Shown: positions 22,194 to 33,311, counted from the stretch's first letter. The stretch: DNA of 64,000 nt from Fragilariopsis cylindrus CCMP1102 (GCA_900095095.1 FMBT01000450.1:34052-98051); one strand, 5' to 3'. The notes: generated from the sequence alone by a model not told the origin. Numbers and translations: made by a program.

Positions 22194-23539
22194 GGCAGTG
22201 ATTTAACCATATTATCATCATCACCATAAATAATATCAGGAGTGATATGGAACTTACTTTAAGCTACTAATATATTGTCTAGCTAAATAATGATAAAAAT
22301 AAATAACAATCTAACGATCTGTTTCGTAAAAAAGTGTATAGATTTTTTTTTTAAATAGTGACTGCATGTGTCGATGCTACATAAATGATGATAGAATCAC
22401 GACACCATACATGGCAACCATTCATACATACATATTGTACATTATTTATTACATATACGGCAGGTAACAAACACAATTGATTGATTCATTTATTCATTCT
22501 CTTCTCCCAATAATCGTTGTGTTGTTGACTTAACTAAACCATGACTCGACTCTCGACTCGACTCACACCACATTTTTTTTAATAACTGTACACTGTCTAA
22601 AGGCCTCGCAAACAATGTACTAGTATGTATGTTTATATCATAATATGTATTTACTTCTATGTATGTCCCATGTAATTTATTATATCGCAAATGTACACGC
22701 GCGAGCGTTTTTAAATTTACGCGACGTATTTTTTTTCCTTCTTCTCCCACCGCTGGTTGAAGTAGAGTACAGTACTGTACTTCCTCCGTGCAACGCTAAC
22801 TTCAACTGCGCTATCACAAAATTGAGGGTTAAAGTCACAAGTTTCCCTCATCCTCCTTGCAAATTTCGTCGTTGAACGTCTTAATTACGCTGAAAATATT
22901 TTCAAACGAGAGCGCGGTTGAAGTTAGCGTTGCACGGAGGAAGTAGAGTACGCCACACTTTGCTTACCATAAATAAATATATAAGATGATCAATCAAAAC
23001 TAGAAGCATTATTATTTTTTGATTTATTTTACAAACCACGACCAGAAACTGAACTTGAACGCCACTTCTTTCCTTTTCCTCTTTACTTACAGTACTAATA
23101 TGCAATAGCTAGTAGTCTTGTGCGACGCTACGCGGCAGAAAGCTAATCTATTAGCTTCAGTTTCACCATAATAATAATACTATTATCTAATATCATCTAA
23201 TAATCAGTCGATTAAAATCGAACCGAATATTAACAAAGCAACGAGACGTAACGAGACAAGACAAGACGCAACGCAACGCAACGCAACGCGAGACGCGACA
23301 AGACAAGACGACAAGACGAAACGTTTCATTCACATTATACACGACGCAAAATCTAACTTCAACTAAGTCGCTCATCATTTGCCAAACCCAACCTGGAAAA
23401 AAGAAACAATCGAAGATAAGAATAACCACTCACACGCACACGCACACGCATACAGTAGACCCAGATAGAGAGAGAGAAAGAGAAAGAGTCGAGAGAGAAA
23501 GAGAAAGAGAGGACCAGATAGAGCAGTGACTGCTATAAT
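22194..23539. other. Intergenic stretch with a MITE
   Basis: Contains the 164-bp MITE listed separately, ACAAGACGCAACG-type short repeats near 23250-23310 and AGAGAAAG runs near 23467-23510 just before the pseudogene. No gene. Confidence 0.5.
22780..22943. mobile_element. 164-bp MITE flanked by TA
   Basis: About 33-base inverted ends: CTTCCTCCGTGCAACGCTAA at the left and TTAGCGTTGCACGGAGGAAG at the right. TA dinucleotides at 22778-22779 and 22944-22945 fit a TA target duplication, as in Tc1/mariner-type MITEs. Non-coding. Confidence 0.8.
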
Positions 23540-26007
23540 ATGGTGAAACGACGAACACTAAGTGGAATAGAGAAACATCCACCACAGGATGAACTACATC
23601 TAGTTGATGATAATGGTGATGGCAGTAGTGAGAATATGTTTTCCAAGGCTTTACTTAGTCTAAGTTTTAAGGAACGTCATCAAATAGAAGAAGAAATTCA
23701 TGGTGTGTCATGTATGATGGCTATCCAAGAAACACCGGAACTAATAGAAGAAGCATTGCGTGCATTTCAATATGAATTAGATTTTGTCATTGCGGATACT
23801 CAAAAAATTGCCTATCAAAAAGCAAAAGAAAATATTTGTTCAAATTCGAATACAAGTAATTCAAATTCCTATTTACTTTGTAATGAAACTAAATTGCGTT
23901 TTTTACGTTGTGAATTTTTTAATCCAGTACAAGGCAGTGTCAAGATATGTTAAATATTTAGATCTGTTATTATATATATATGGTGATGATGCTTTGAGTA
24001 GGAGACCAATACAACTATTACAAGATTTCAATAAAGAAGAATTATTATTTTTAAAATCAGGACAATATCAATTATTACCCTATAGAGATCGTAGGTGGAC
24101 GACGGATAATGGCTATTGTTCCTAATAATAAAGATCATGTACCGATCAAAGTTTTAGTAAGTTTTGGTCTTTGTTTGCAGAAATCTTTTTCTTTCTCTTT
24201 TCTGAGATGAATGAATGAAGAATCCGTACAGTCCTAAGTTTGTATTGATTTACAGTATATTATACTTACCTTTTATCTCCTCTCTTTCTCTCTATCTTTG
24301 TCTCTGTCTTTCTCTCTCAAACAATACAATACGATAACATACAAAAACAAAACAAACTAGTTGAAAGTATTTTTATATTTATGGTATGCTGTTGTTGGTG
24401 GTGATGATATATCAAATAACGATTCAAATAATATAGAAACACAACGTAAAGGTATAATAATTGTTATTTTTCCAAGTGGACGAGATGTATATAATATAAA
24501 TGATAATAATCAAAATTATAATAGTGCGAATAATAGTAAAGATAATTATCAAAGTGTGGCACAGTAGTGGACTAAAAATCGATTAGAAAGCAAATAAAAT
24601 TATCGCTAAAGTTGTACCATTTTACGTGTTGCATCAATACATATATATGTTTACCAAATTCCAATAAATTTAAATTATTATCATCAATATATATGGTATT
24701 ATATTAAAAAGATGGAATGCACGTTTGCAAGGATACATTTAGGTAATCCTATTGAAATCCGATACAAATTACAACAATATGGTAAGGTATTGTACTAGAT
24801 CCACAAAGATAATTAGAGAGAGTCAGTCCCAAAAGGCAACAATATTCTATTCTATGTGATCCAGAGATGGAGACGAATATTATAGACTTGTATTTTTTTG
24901 TGCTCATTTTCTTCTTCTTCTTCTTCTTCTTCTTCTTCTTCTTCCATTCTGATTTTACTATTTCTAATCTCTTTTCTTTACCTTATTGCAGGTGTACCCA
25001 TTGAACTAATCCCATCAACTGATACAGGCAATATTAAATCAGTTAATCTAAAACAATGGATGAAGTTACGTATACATTTAGAACGTGAAAGACAAAAATC
25101 AGCATATTATTTATCATCATCTGATAATGATAGTGATAATAACGGTGGCCGCGGCGGTTATGACTCTGGAGGTGTATCGTCATCATTATCAACAACATCG
25201 TCGTCGTCGTCGTCTATAGTGACAACTGCAACAAACATTGATATTAGTACTATAGTTGAATGTCCATTATCAAATGATGTTATTTTTCGCCGTGGTAAAA
25301 CATTGAATTTTCATCCTGGGAATGTCAAATTTCAAAATTTAATTGAATCACATATTATACATGAACATTCAATTGATCCAAACACATCATTAATACGACG
25401 TAAAGAAATTGTAACTGAGGTAATGAATGAAGTATGTAATAATAGTAAATCAAAAACAAAATCAAAAAATGAAAGTGAAAGTGGTCATAGTGGTTGTGGT
25501 TGTGGTGGTTATGGTGTGCATTATGGTGGTCGATTCTTAACATGGAATATGGAAAAACAATGGTGGTTAGTAATTCATTCAGATGATGATGAGATCCAGA
25601 AAAAAATTCACTATGCATTCCGTGATTTTAAAAGAAAATGTTGAAAACACAACAACCAACCACAACAGAAAGTAGTACAAACAATACACAACACAAACTC
25701 AAATTCAAATCCAAATTCAAATCCAAATTCAATATTTGTACGACAACAAGATGGTAATACACAACAACAAAAGAAAAGATATCATTATAAAAAAAGTAAT
25801 AACAATAACAATAACGGTAACGAACTTACTCTTAGTAGTAGTAGTAGTAGTAGTAAAGGCAATAGTGATGATGACAATAACAACAACAACAACAACAATG
25901 GATGTAATACTATTATTCCATTTTTACCTTCTATTATTAATAATAATATCGGTGCATGTGGGTATTTCTTTTCTACTGATGATAGTTCCTATACGTGTCT
26001 TCGATAA
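23540..26007 (+). pseudogene. Decayed tandem copy of the CRAL-TRIO-like / DUF6824 gene
   Basis: It aligns with the gene at 19201 almost throughout. The first part (23540-23930) matches up to FLRCEFFNPVQ, then shifts frame by one base and reaches a stop near 23953. The next frame continues SRYVKYLDLLLYIYGDDAL to LLPYRD. Exons 1 and 2 are fused without the intron found in the intact gene, followed by a second one-base shift near 24090 and a stop near 24122. The third exon begins at 24361 without an ATG, has a stop at 24565 and further indels to 24781. The last exon (24992-25644) retains a full DUF6824 domain but ends early through another shift; homology continues to about 26007. Introns 2 and 3 are kept (donors near 24156 and 24782). 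At least four lesions make loss of function very likely, unless assembly errors are responsible. Confidence 0.85.
24910..24944. repeat. (CTT)n in the last intron of the pseudogene
   Basis: About 11 uninterrupted units within the intron between 24782 and 24991, close to the acceptor. Confidence 0.9.
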
Positions 26008-26569
26008 TAATATAGATGGAGGGATACGGATTTATCATAGTATTACCATGCACGACTGAAAGTGATAAAATTTGACTTTTAATAAGCTATATAGAGCTAG
26101 CTATAATAGTAGAGAGAAATAATAGTAAATAAATCAATAATCAAGAATCTATTTTGTAGTAGAATGTTCCATTAAAATTTATTATCCTACTTCTAAGCTA
26201 GTTGTGCTCTGTTGTTGTTTTGTGAAAACAATAATTGCAAAACCTCTGTCTGGACTATACTTTAAGTTACCATATACAGTATAGTTAGTCCGTATCGTCA
26301 TACATACGAGTGTTGTTGTGCATCCTATCCTATCAAACTCAAAAAATTGTCGTACCTTTTTAAGAAACGTGACAATTGAATATAACTTGGAATCAATCAA
26401 TCATTTCGATGATCGTTAAAAACTTTAATTGACTCAATTTCTATTCTTTTTGCTAGTAGTAAATATCGTCGCTGTTGTGTTGTGTCGTGTGGCATCGGCG
26501 TCGATAATATCGGCATTATTGGCGTCGATATCGGAATCAAACAAACTCATGATATGATTTTTGTTTATA
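26008..26569. other. Gene-free stretch
   Basis: AT-rich, nothing recognised. A short minus-strand frame (26182-26400) shows no family features. Confidence 0.5.
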
Positions 26570-27395
26570 TTACACCATAATAACAACAACAGCTTCTTCT
26601 TCCTTATTATTATTGTGTTGTTCGTCGTCGACGTAAGCTTGGCCGTATTTACTTAGCATGTAATCCTGTGCATCTTGTATTGCTTTCTTCATCATGAGAA
26701 GGATCTTTGTGTTTCTGCTGCTTTCCGATTTTATTTTTTGGACTTCTTCTTCTTGCCAAATCTGAGTCGTGTACAGCAGATGATGTTTTCCTATTATTAT
26801 TATTATTTGTCGTATCATTATCATTATCATTATCATTATTGATGTTGCTAATGCTGGTGCTGGTGCTGATGTTGATGTTGATGTCAACATCAACAACATC
26901 GTTATTAGCCTGATCAGTTATCTCTTTTTTTTTTTTTTTGAATTCCAAAACTAAACGATCTCTTATACTCTACGTTGTTTATTAATTCTTTCTCTTTCTT
27001 CTTTTGTTAGGTTGTTTCTTCTTCTTGTTTGAGCTTATGTTCTCGTTGTTTCATTAATCTTTCTTTCACTTGTTTTGGTGTTTTTTTTGTTTCTTTTTAT
27101 TTCTCCTTGTTTTTGTTGCTTCCTTAATTCTTTCAATAATTGTTCCGGTGTTCTGTTTGTTTTTTTCTATTTTTCTCTGATTTTCGTCGTTTCTCTAATC
27201 TTTTTTTTTTGGTTCAGATGTCATTTTGTTTTTTCTTTTTTTCTCTGATTCATTCTCGTCGACTTCCGTAATCTTTCTTCACTCTTTATTATTTGTTTTT
27301 CTTTGTTTGAGATTTTATTTTCCGCCTGTGTTCGTCGTTTCCTTAATCTTTCTTCATCTTTATTATTTGTTTTTCTTTGTTTGAGATTGCACACA
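26570..27395 (-). pseudogene. Remnant of a Lys/Glu-rich coiled-coil repeat gene
   Basis: On the minus strand, 27395 to about 27000 reads as degenerate units of about 70-80 bases coding for charged helix, for example DEERLRKRRTQAENKI, SNKEKQIIKSEERLRK, TPEQLLKELRKQQKQ and PKQVKERLMKQREHKLKQ. These lie in different frames interrupted by stops. Further along, 26948-26570 has overlapping frames, one ending KKAIQDAQDYMLSKYGQAYV. The whole looks like a gene for a repetitive, basic coiled-coil protein that has lost its frame, or one with introns I cannot place. No family name can be given. Confidence 0.35.
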
Positions 27396-27684
27396 TCATT
27401 ATTATTTTATAGATCGTTTCATTCAATTCAATTCAATTCAATTCGTTATTAATTACGTATGTATTTCCGTATTTCCGTATCGTGTATCGTATCTTCTTCG
27501 TATCGTTGTACTGTGCGGTATCGATTCAATCCAATATTATTACTACTTTAAATATGTTACTTTTTAAATATTATGTTTCAGTGCATATAAGAATTAAATA
27601 GTAACTTTAGGATAATCTTGTTAAACTACCTACCCTCCCATAGATTTTGAAGAATACCGTAGCACTTGATTACTAGTAACTTAC

Positions 27685-27808
27685 CGAAAGCAAAGAGTAT
27701 CGGCAAAGAAGAGAGCTGATCTGCTTCGCCTCGATGGTACATGTATCTTAACCGACAGCGAAGAGTATCAGCAAGAAGAGAGCTGATCTACTTCGCCTCG
27801 ATGGTACA
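27685..27808. repeat. Tandem doublet, about 68-base period
   Basis: Units at 27685 and 27753 share AAGAGAGCTGATCT and CTTCGCCTCGATGGTACAT with a few changes. Confidence 0.85.
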
Positions 27809-28010
27809 TTACGCTGAAAAATCACGAATTATTTTTTTACCGCTAATAGCTATCTAGGCCCGATGATAAATACTTATGAAGCACGAATTAATCTTGCTTC
27901 ATTACACTGCTTACTTGTTTTCTCACCGATATTGTCGGTGATTTGTATTGAGGCAATTTATTTAACGGTTTCGCCGAATTCGCGCTCAACCACTTACAAG
28001 GGTGTATGAA

Positions 28011-28150
28011 TGACTGAATCGTGAGTAACATGCTGTACAGTACATACCGCCACTGTAAAATGAACAGCGTCGCATTTTACCGACTGAATCGTGAGAAACA
28101 TGCTGTACAGTACCGCCACTATAAGTAAAATGAACAATGTCGCATTTTGT
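28011..28150. repeat. Tandem doublet, 70-base period, upstream of the ABCG gene
   Basis: Units 28011-28080 and 28081-28150 both start with GACTGAATCGTGAG and contain CATGCTGTACAGTAC and GTCGCATTTT. They end about 160 bases before the ABCG start codon, so they could hold duplicated promoter sites (inference). Confidence 0.85.
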
Positions 28151-28311
28151 ATAACCAGTCAGGGTTTCGAATGAATTCTTTCTTGCCTATTCAAAAAATA
28201 TCGACACAGTCCTCACAAAAAAAGTAACAACACAAATTGAAACAACAACAATAGCGATAATATAATATAGGACTACTACAAATAACACCATCAACAATAG
28301 TCAACATCAAG

Positions 28312-30372
28312 ATGACGGTAACGAATTCAAGCATATCGATTTTGGAACAATCATCAACATCCGAGGAGGTGGATATGGGTACATTCGAGGAGGTGGATAT
28401 GGGTGGCGGTACTAATGACGCCGATAACAGTAAGCCATCCGAACTACATTTAAGATGGGCAAGATTACAAAAGTACGTCGAAATTAAAGATGAAACGACG
28501 ACACTTAAAGGAAAGATCTCAAAGGTCTCACCAAATGCTGGAACAAGGAGTAGCACGGTCAATAAAGTTATTCTCGATGGTATTAGCGCAGAAGCTAAAC
28601 CTGGTGAAATTCTTGCAACAATGGGACCAAGTGGTAGTGGAAAGACCAGTCTTATGAACGTATTGAGTGGCCGTGCCGCATACCAAGAAGGGACGATTAG
28701 TATTAATGGCAAAGCTTTAGACAAATATGGAATGAAGCGTCTTATGAGTAAGGTAGCTTATGTGAAGCAACAAGACGTCTTCTTCGAGACACTTACAGTG
28801 ACAGATCAATTAACATACACTGCACAACTTCGTTTTCCTGACGATGTTGGTACTAAGAAAGAGCGAAATGAAAAGATCCGAAAAGAAGTAGAAAGGATCA
28901 TTAAGCTTTTGAGACTAAGAAAAGTAGCGCATTCCCCTATCATGATGTGTAGTGGAGGTGAGAAAAAACGGGTAAATATTGGAACCGAGTTATTGACTGA
29001 CCCAAGCATTATTATGTTAGACGAACCAACTAGTGGACTTGACTCAGCCTCGGCGATCAGTTTATTGAATGTTCTTAAAGATCTGGCTAAGAATCATGGT
29101 AAAACTATCATCACGAGTATCCATCAACCCAATTCTGCTACATTTTTAAATACATTTGACAAACTTCTTATGCTTTCCGACGGCCATGCAGTTTTCTTTG
29201 GAACGCCAAATGATTCTTTACCTTACTTGCGTAGCAAAGGATATGCCTGTCCTGAAGGGTATAACGCAGCTGATCACTGGATGGATCTACTTGTGACCGA
29301 TAGTGCTATAGAAGAAGAACGGAAAGAGGTCGCGAAATATGGCAACCCCACAACTGATTCGTCAAAGAAAAACAGTGAATCACCTCGTTTTTGCCTTCAA
29401 AAGGAATGGGATAATGACGCAATCGCTAGACAGATGGATGTTGTGGACGAGATCCAATCAGATGGTGGTAAAACTATTGGTAGTTTCGAAATGAAGGACG
29501 GAGAAAGTAAATATACTACGGGTTGGTGGACACAATTTTCTACTTTAGCACATCGTGCATTAAAAAAGAACAAGTCGAACGTTTTCAGTCCAATCAATCT
29601 CGTGAGAACAATTGCAATTGGAATTATTGTGGGGATCGTCTACCTGGACCAGAGGTATACCGAAAAGGATGTTTTCAATATCTACGCATACTTTTTCTTT
29701 GCCATGTTGTATTGGGTATTTAATGGTATGTTCGAGGCATTGTTTGCATTTCCACAAGAGAGAGTCATCATTCAGAAGGAGAGAGCAACCGCATCTTATA
29801 GATTGAGCGCTTACTTCGCATCAGCAACAGTTGCTGATTTGCCAGTGTTCTTAGTTATGCCATGCATTTATATGACAATATCATTCTGGATGGTATGTCC
29901 ATCCTTTGGTTTTATCACGTATATTGCCGTTATTTGCATAGCATTTTTAAGTGTCATGGCCGGACAAGCCTTGGGATTCCTTATTGGTGCAACCTTCGAC
30001 GATCCTAAGATCGGGCAGTCGGTAGCGACCGTGGTTGTGTTATTTCTCATGCTTTTAGGAGGTTTCTTTGCTAAAAATATTCCTTCTTGGTTGTCTTGGG
30101 TAGTATACATTTCACCATTTGCCTACGCATCGAATGCTGCAATGCTTGTAATTTTTAGAAACCCGATCCCGTGCGACGGGTCAGGTGCTTTGAGTCCTAT
30201 GTGTGCCGTGGGAGATACAACAAGCTTCATTCCAGTCGATGATATCTTACAATCCCTCAATGTTTTCCTTCCACTCGGATGGAATATTGCTTTACTACTT
30301 GTATATTGCCTCGTTCCTCGAGTTTTTACATATGTTATATTGCGCCGGAAGAAGGGCGGAGAACGAGAATAG
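28312..30372 (+). CDS. ABCG-family half-transporter
   Basis: 686 residues, intronless, with the reverse domain order of the G family. The ATP-binding domain comes first: Walker A GPSGSGKT at 105-112, Q-loop KQQD near 152, signature CSGGEKKR at 213-220, Walker B IIMLDE at 233-238, D-loop SGLDSAS and switch His in SIHQPNS at about 271. A membrane domain of about six spans follows from residue 405, beginning WTQFSTLAHRALKKNKSN, with an extracytosolic loop near PIPCDGSGALSPMCAVG before the last span. Half-transporters of this type dimerise and export lipids, sterols or xenobiotics; the substrate is not readable from sequence. The signature starts with Cys instead of the usual Val or Leu, a mild variant. 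A 21-base doublet near 28363-28405 repeats EEVDMG in the N-terminus. A decayed fragment of this gene lies at 31770. Confidence 0.95.
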   Translation: MTVTNSSISILEQSSTSEEVDMGTFEEVDMGGGTNDADNSKPSELHLRWARLQKYVEIKDETTTLKGKISKVSPNAGTRSSTVNKVILDGISAEAKPGEILATMGPSGSGKTSLMNVLSGRAAYQEGTISINGKALDKYGMKRLMSKVAYVKQQDVFFETLTVTDQLTYTAQLRFPDDVGTKKERNEKIRKEVERIIKLLRLRKVAHSPIMMCSGGEKKRVNIGTELLTDPSIIMLDEPTSGLDSASAISLLNVLKDLAKNHGKTIITSIHQPNSATFLNTFDKLLMLSDGHAVFFGTPNDSLPYLRSKGYACPEGYNAADHWMDLLVTDSAIEEERKEVAKYGNPTTDSSKKNSESPRFCLQKEWDNDAIARQMDVVDEIQSDGGKTIGSFEMKDGESKYTTGWWTQFSTLAHRALKKNKSNVFSPINLVRTIAIGIIVGIVYLDQRYTEKDVFNIYAYFFFAMLYWVFNGMFEALFAFPQERVIIQKERATASYRLSAYFASATVADLPVFLVMPCIYMTISFWMVCPSFGFITYIAVICIAFLSVMAGQALGFLIGATFDDPKIGQSVATVVVLFLMLLGGFFAKNIPSWLSWVVYISPFAYASNAAMLVIFRNPIPCDGSGALSPMCAVGDTTSFIPVDDILQSLNVFLPLGWNIALLLVYCLVPRVFTYVILRRKKGGERE

Positions 30373-30853
30373 AAAAACACAATAGAAATATTGCGGAGTA
30401 AATATATATATATATAAATATATATATATACATCAAAACGAACCTAATCGAAAGAATAGACTAGTTTAAGTAGCACGATATTAGACAAAGTAGATACATC
30501 ATTATGAAAATAGAATATTATCACTATTTAGTTCTACTGTGAATACATAAAATATCTAAAAATGTTGCATGTTCTACTATAAAAGTTCTTCGTAGTCTTC
30601 CGCGATTTCAAGGGTATTTTGTTTTTTTTAATTGTCGTTTCTTCTTTTCATCTGTCATCAGTCATCAATCATCAGCATCGTAATATACACAACGAGTAGT
30701 AGTAAGTAGCCCTAGCTCGCACTATGTGATCGAGATGGTTAGAAAAGAGTTTGAAAACCACAAACTATTGACAGTCCAACGAGGACTATTACACGATTAT
30801 TTGGCAATGACAATTGATTTGTCAGTAAAAGGAAAAGTAATGATATCAGTATT
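30373..30853. other. Short gene-free stretch
   Basis: A (TA)n-like run at about 30401-30432 just after the ABCG stop, then ordinary AT-rich sequence with ATCAGTCATCA units near 30652-30675. Nothing else is seen. Confidence 0.5.
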
Positions 30854-31640
30854 TGACTTTATGAGTTAGCGGAGGATACGAAAGGAGAGAAACACTCACC
30901 GGCAGCAAAGTTACTGTTCCTATCCCAGAGAGGAAGGCCCGATGTACAGACAGTGACGTCGTTTCGATGTACAAGAATGAAAGAATCTGATACCGACGGC
31001 TTCAAAAAGTTAACAAGAATGATGCAGTATCTCAGAGCAACACAAATATTTACCTCTAATTTTGGGAACAGACGATGCAGAAAATATATACTGGTATCAG
31101 GATGGTACACATGCTGTGGATCGTGACATGAGAGGTCACACCGGATTGATGATGACCTTCAGACAAGGATCAGTATACGCACGATCACTAAAACAGAAAC
31201 TGAATACGAGGAGTACTACAGAAACAGAGTTGGTGGCAGTCGATTCTTACATTTCACAGAATTTATGGGCGCTATATTTCACAAACCATCAAGGACGATT
31301 TTTGAAAGAAAATAATTAATAGCAGGATAATACTAATACAATTAGAATGGAAAGGGACGGAAAGATTTCCATTAGGAAAATGACAAAACATATAAATATC
31401 AGGTTTCCTATGCAAAGGAGAACTAAGTGTTCAATATATCGTCCGACGTTAGATATGATTGCGGACTACTTCACAAAATGGTTACAAGGATCTCTATTTC
31501 GGAAGCTAAGAGATTTGACTTTGGGTATCGTTCCCGGTGACTTTGAGAAGTACAAGAGACGATATTTAATCTGTTTGGAGAAAGAAGAACAGAGCAGAGA
31601 AAGAGAGGAAGGAGAAAGAGAACAGAGTGAAAGAGAACCG
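30854..31640 (+). mobile_element. Ty1/copia retrotransposon relic (end of RT and RNase H)
   Basis: In one frame from 30854 it reads AAKLLFLSQRGRPDVQTV and DGFKKLTRMMQYLRATQ, the end of a copia reverse transcriptase. After a frame change near 31045 it continues TDDAENIYWYQDGTHAVD, RDMRGHTGLMMTF, KQKLNTRSTTETELVAVDSY (RNase H). After stops at 31317-31322 it goes on TKHINIRFPMQRRTK and TLDMIADYFTKWLQGSLFRK. Order and motifs match copia pol. No LTR, gag, protease or integrase is seen, so it is a broken 3' fragment. Confidence 0.85.
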
Positions 31641-31710
31641 AGTTAAATAGTATGGATCGGATAGAAGTCAATAGAACAATAAATAAATCGCGCTATTGGG
31701 GGGATACGAG

Positions 31711-31733
31711 TTTTTTTTTTTTTTTTTTTTTTT
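31711..31733. repeat. Poly(T) run of 23
   Basis: Lies between the copia relic and the ABCG fragment. It could be the reverse-strand trace of a poly(A) tail, but nothing else supports that. Confidence 0.8.
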
Positions 31734-31769
31734 CGCAATGTTTTCAATGTGTTTCACAAGGGGGCTGTG

Positions 31770-31990
31770 ATTATTTAAATATCTGGCACAAATGTTTACT
31801 GAACGGATCGATGGTCCGTCCGCCATGCTTGCGGTTTCCTTTTTGAAAATTTTCAGATGATTAAATTTACCTTACTTGTTGGTGTACCGGTAGCAAAGTA
31901 TTCGCCTGTCCCCTGTCCTTGTTATACAGTCCTAAAGGGTATAAAATGCAGCTGAACATTAAATGGAGCAGCTTGTGACAGATATCACCA
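31770..31990 (+). pseudogene. Decayed fragment of the neighbouring ABCG gene
   Basis: Aligns with about 29155-29300 of the ABCG gene: TTTAAATA, GCCATGC, ATGATT..TTTACCTTACTTG, GTAGCAAAG.AT, GCCTGTCC, AAGGGTATAA, GCAGCTGA and CTTGTGACAGAT occur in the same order, with substitutions and small insertions. It covers the region just after the ATP-binding domain. Reading frames are broken. It lies in the same orientation 1.4 kb after the end of the intact gene, so it is probably what remains of a tandem copy. Confidence 0.7.
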
Positions 31991-32250
31991 GGTAGGCTGT
32001 CATTGTTATAATTGTGATAACCGTATCTTTATTAGTACTAGACTAGAATAAGGGTAATGATCAGACAAATAGATTGAGAGTATGTAGTGCTACTATAATT
32101 ATAAGATGAAATCTAGATAAAATTGCATGATTAGCTATGTATGTATGTATATGTGTGTGTGTGCAGGTAGTGTAAAATTGTGAATCAATGTATGTGTGTG
32201 TGTGCGCAGGTATTGTAAAATTGAATCAAATATAAGTACAGGTCATAAAC
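31991..32250. other. Short gap
   Basis: Contains TATG and GTGTGTG runs near 32138-32165 and a repeated TGTGCAGGTAGTGTAAAATTG-like segment (near 32161 and 32202). Nothing else. Confidence 0.45.
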
Positions 32251-33168
32251 TTAAAATGATGATACGGAGGGTTTAGTATTGTGGAATATTTGAATAATTC
32301 GATCACGTGCTGTATTAAAGTCAACAATATAAACTTCTTTTTCTATCGAATTCCGATGAGGACGAACAAACCTTGATCCACCATTATTACTGCTACCATT
32401 ACTATAATGGTTTGCACTGTTATTATTATTACGGATTAATTTAATAAATCGTCCACTATTAGATAAGACAGCTAATACAATTTGTTCAACGATCATGATT
32501 TGTTCTTGACTACTTTGTGCTTGATGATAAAATCTATCATAATTATATTGAATAATTTGTTTCAGATTATGATTATCATTACGATTAGTATTAACACCAA
32601 ATAATACAACATCCCGATTGTTATTGTTATTGTTAGAATAGTTATAATCACTGATAATACTACGGGATGATGAATCTGATTCATAGTAATTATGATGATG
32701 GTATGAGGATGATGATGGTGGTGATGATTCCTTGTTATTATTGAACACCTTGACTACTTGTGGTATCATCGGTAGTGGTGATGATTGATAATAGTTGGTA
32801 TTGGTACAATTGTTATTTCCTTGTGTACCATCATCACTGCCGACCACTGATGACGCTACTGATGATGATGATGGGAGGATCGAAATGGACGAAGGAATCG
32901 CTGATGATGACAATAATGACGATGGTAATGGAAGGATCGATAATGATGACGATGGGAGAATCGAAATAGCAGAAACAAGATCTTCAAGGACTTCTCCTAC
33001 TATTGTCATGACTATTTTCTTCTTCTCGTACTCGTACTCGTAGATCATATCATCATTACCAGTATCGTTATCGTTGTTGTTGTGACCGTTGCCGTCACTA
33101 TTACTGAAAGTAGTTGCATTACTTCCTGATAATCGTCGTACGAAAACGTTATTGGTTTGAGTCGTCAT
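32251..33168 (-). CDS. Diverged DUF6824 protein with low-complexity N-terminal region
   Basis: 305 residues, no intron. The first half is Asn/Asp/Ser low complexity with a short EYEYEKKKIVMTIVGEVL block. The second half carries a recognisable but diverged DUF6824: DVVLFGVNTNRNDNHNLKQ and IQYNYDRFYHQAQSSQEQ, then VLAVLSNSGRFIKLI, an Asn-rich insertion, and VYIVDFNTARDRIIQIFHN. The usual FGRGK signature is changed to FGVNT, and HPGN is replaced by NRNDNHN. It may therefore be a degenerate or specialised member. The start is the only ATG before the upstream stop, followed on the genomic minus strand by a CAA-repeat leader. The role is unknown; the DUF6824 pair lies 6-13 kb away on the other strand. 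Confidence 0.7.
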   Translation of the reverse strand: MTTQTNNVFVRRLSGSNATTFSNSDGNGHNNNDNDTGNDDMIYEYEYEKKKIVMTIVGEVLEDLVSAISILPSSSLSILPLPSSLLSSSAIPSSISILPSSSSVASSVVGSDDGTQGNNNCTNTNYYQSSPLPMIPQVVKVFNNNKESSPPSSSSYHHHNYYESDSSSRSIISDYNYSNNNNNNRDVVLFGVNTNRNDNHNLKQIIQYNYDRFYHQAQSSQEQIMIVEQIVLAVLSNSGRFIKLIRNNNNSANHYSNGSSNNGGSRFVRPHRNSIEKEVYIVDFNTARDRIIQIFHNTKPSVSSF

Positions 33169-33311
33169 TGTTGTTGTTGTTGTTGTTGTTGTTGCTGCCT
33201 TCGTGTTGAAGCTGGTTATGAACTATACTAGAATGAGTTATGTTATATACAGTATATAAGCGTTGATAGAGTGTTTGCTGCTTTCGATTTGGTGGAGGAT
33301 TGAAAATATGA

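Larger units (their letters stand above)
27396..28311. other. Gene-free stretch with two tandem duplications
   Basis: It holds AATTC units near 27420-27445, a doublet of about 68 bases at 27685-27808 and a 70-base doublet at 28011-28150. The ABCG promoter must lie in or just after the second doublet. Confidence 0.5.
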
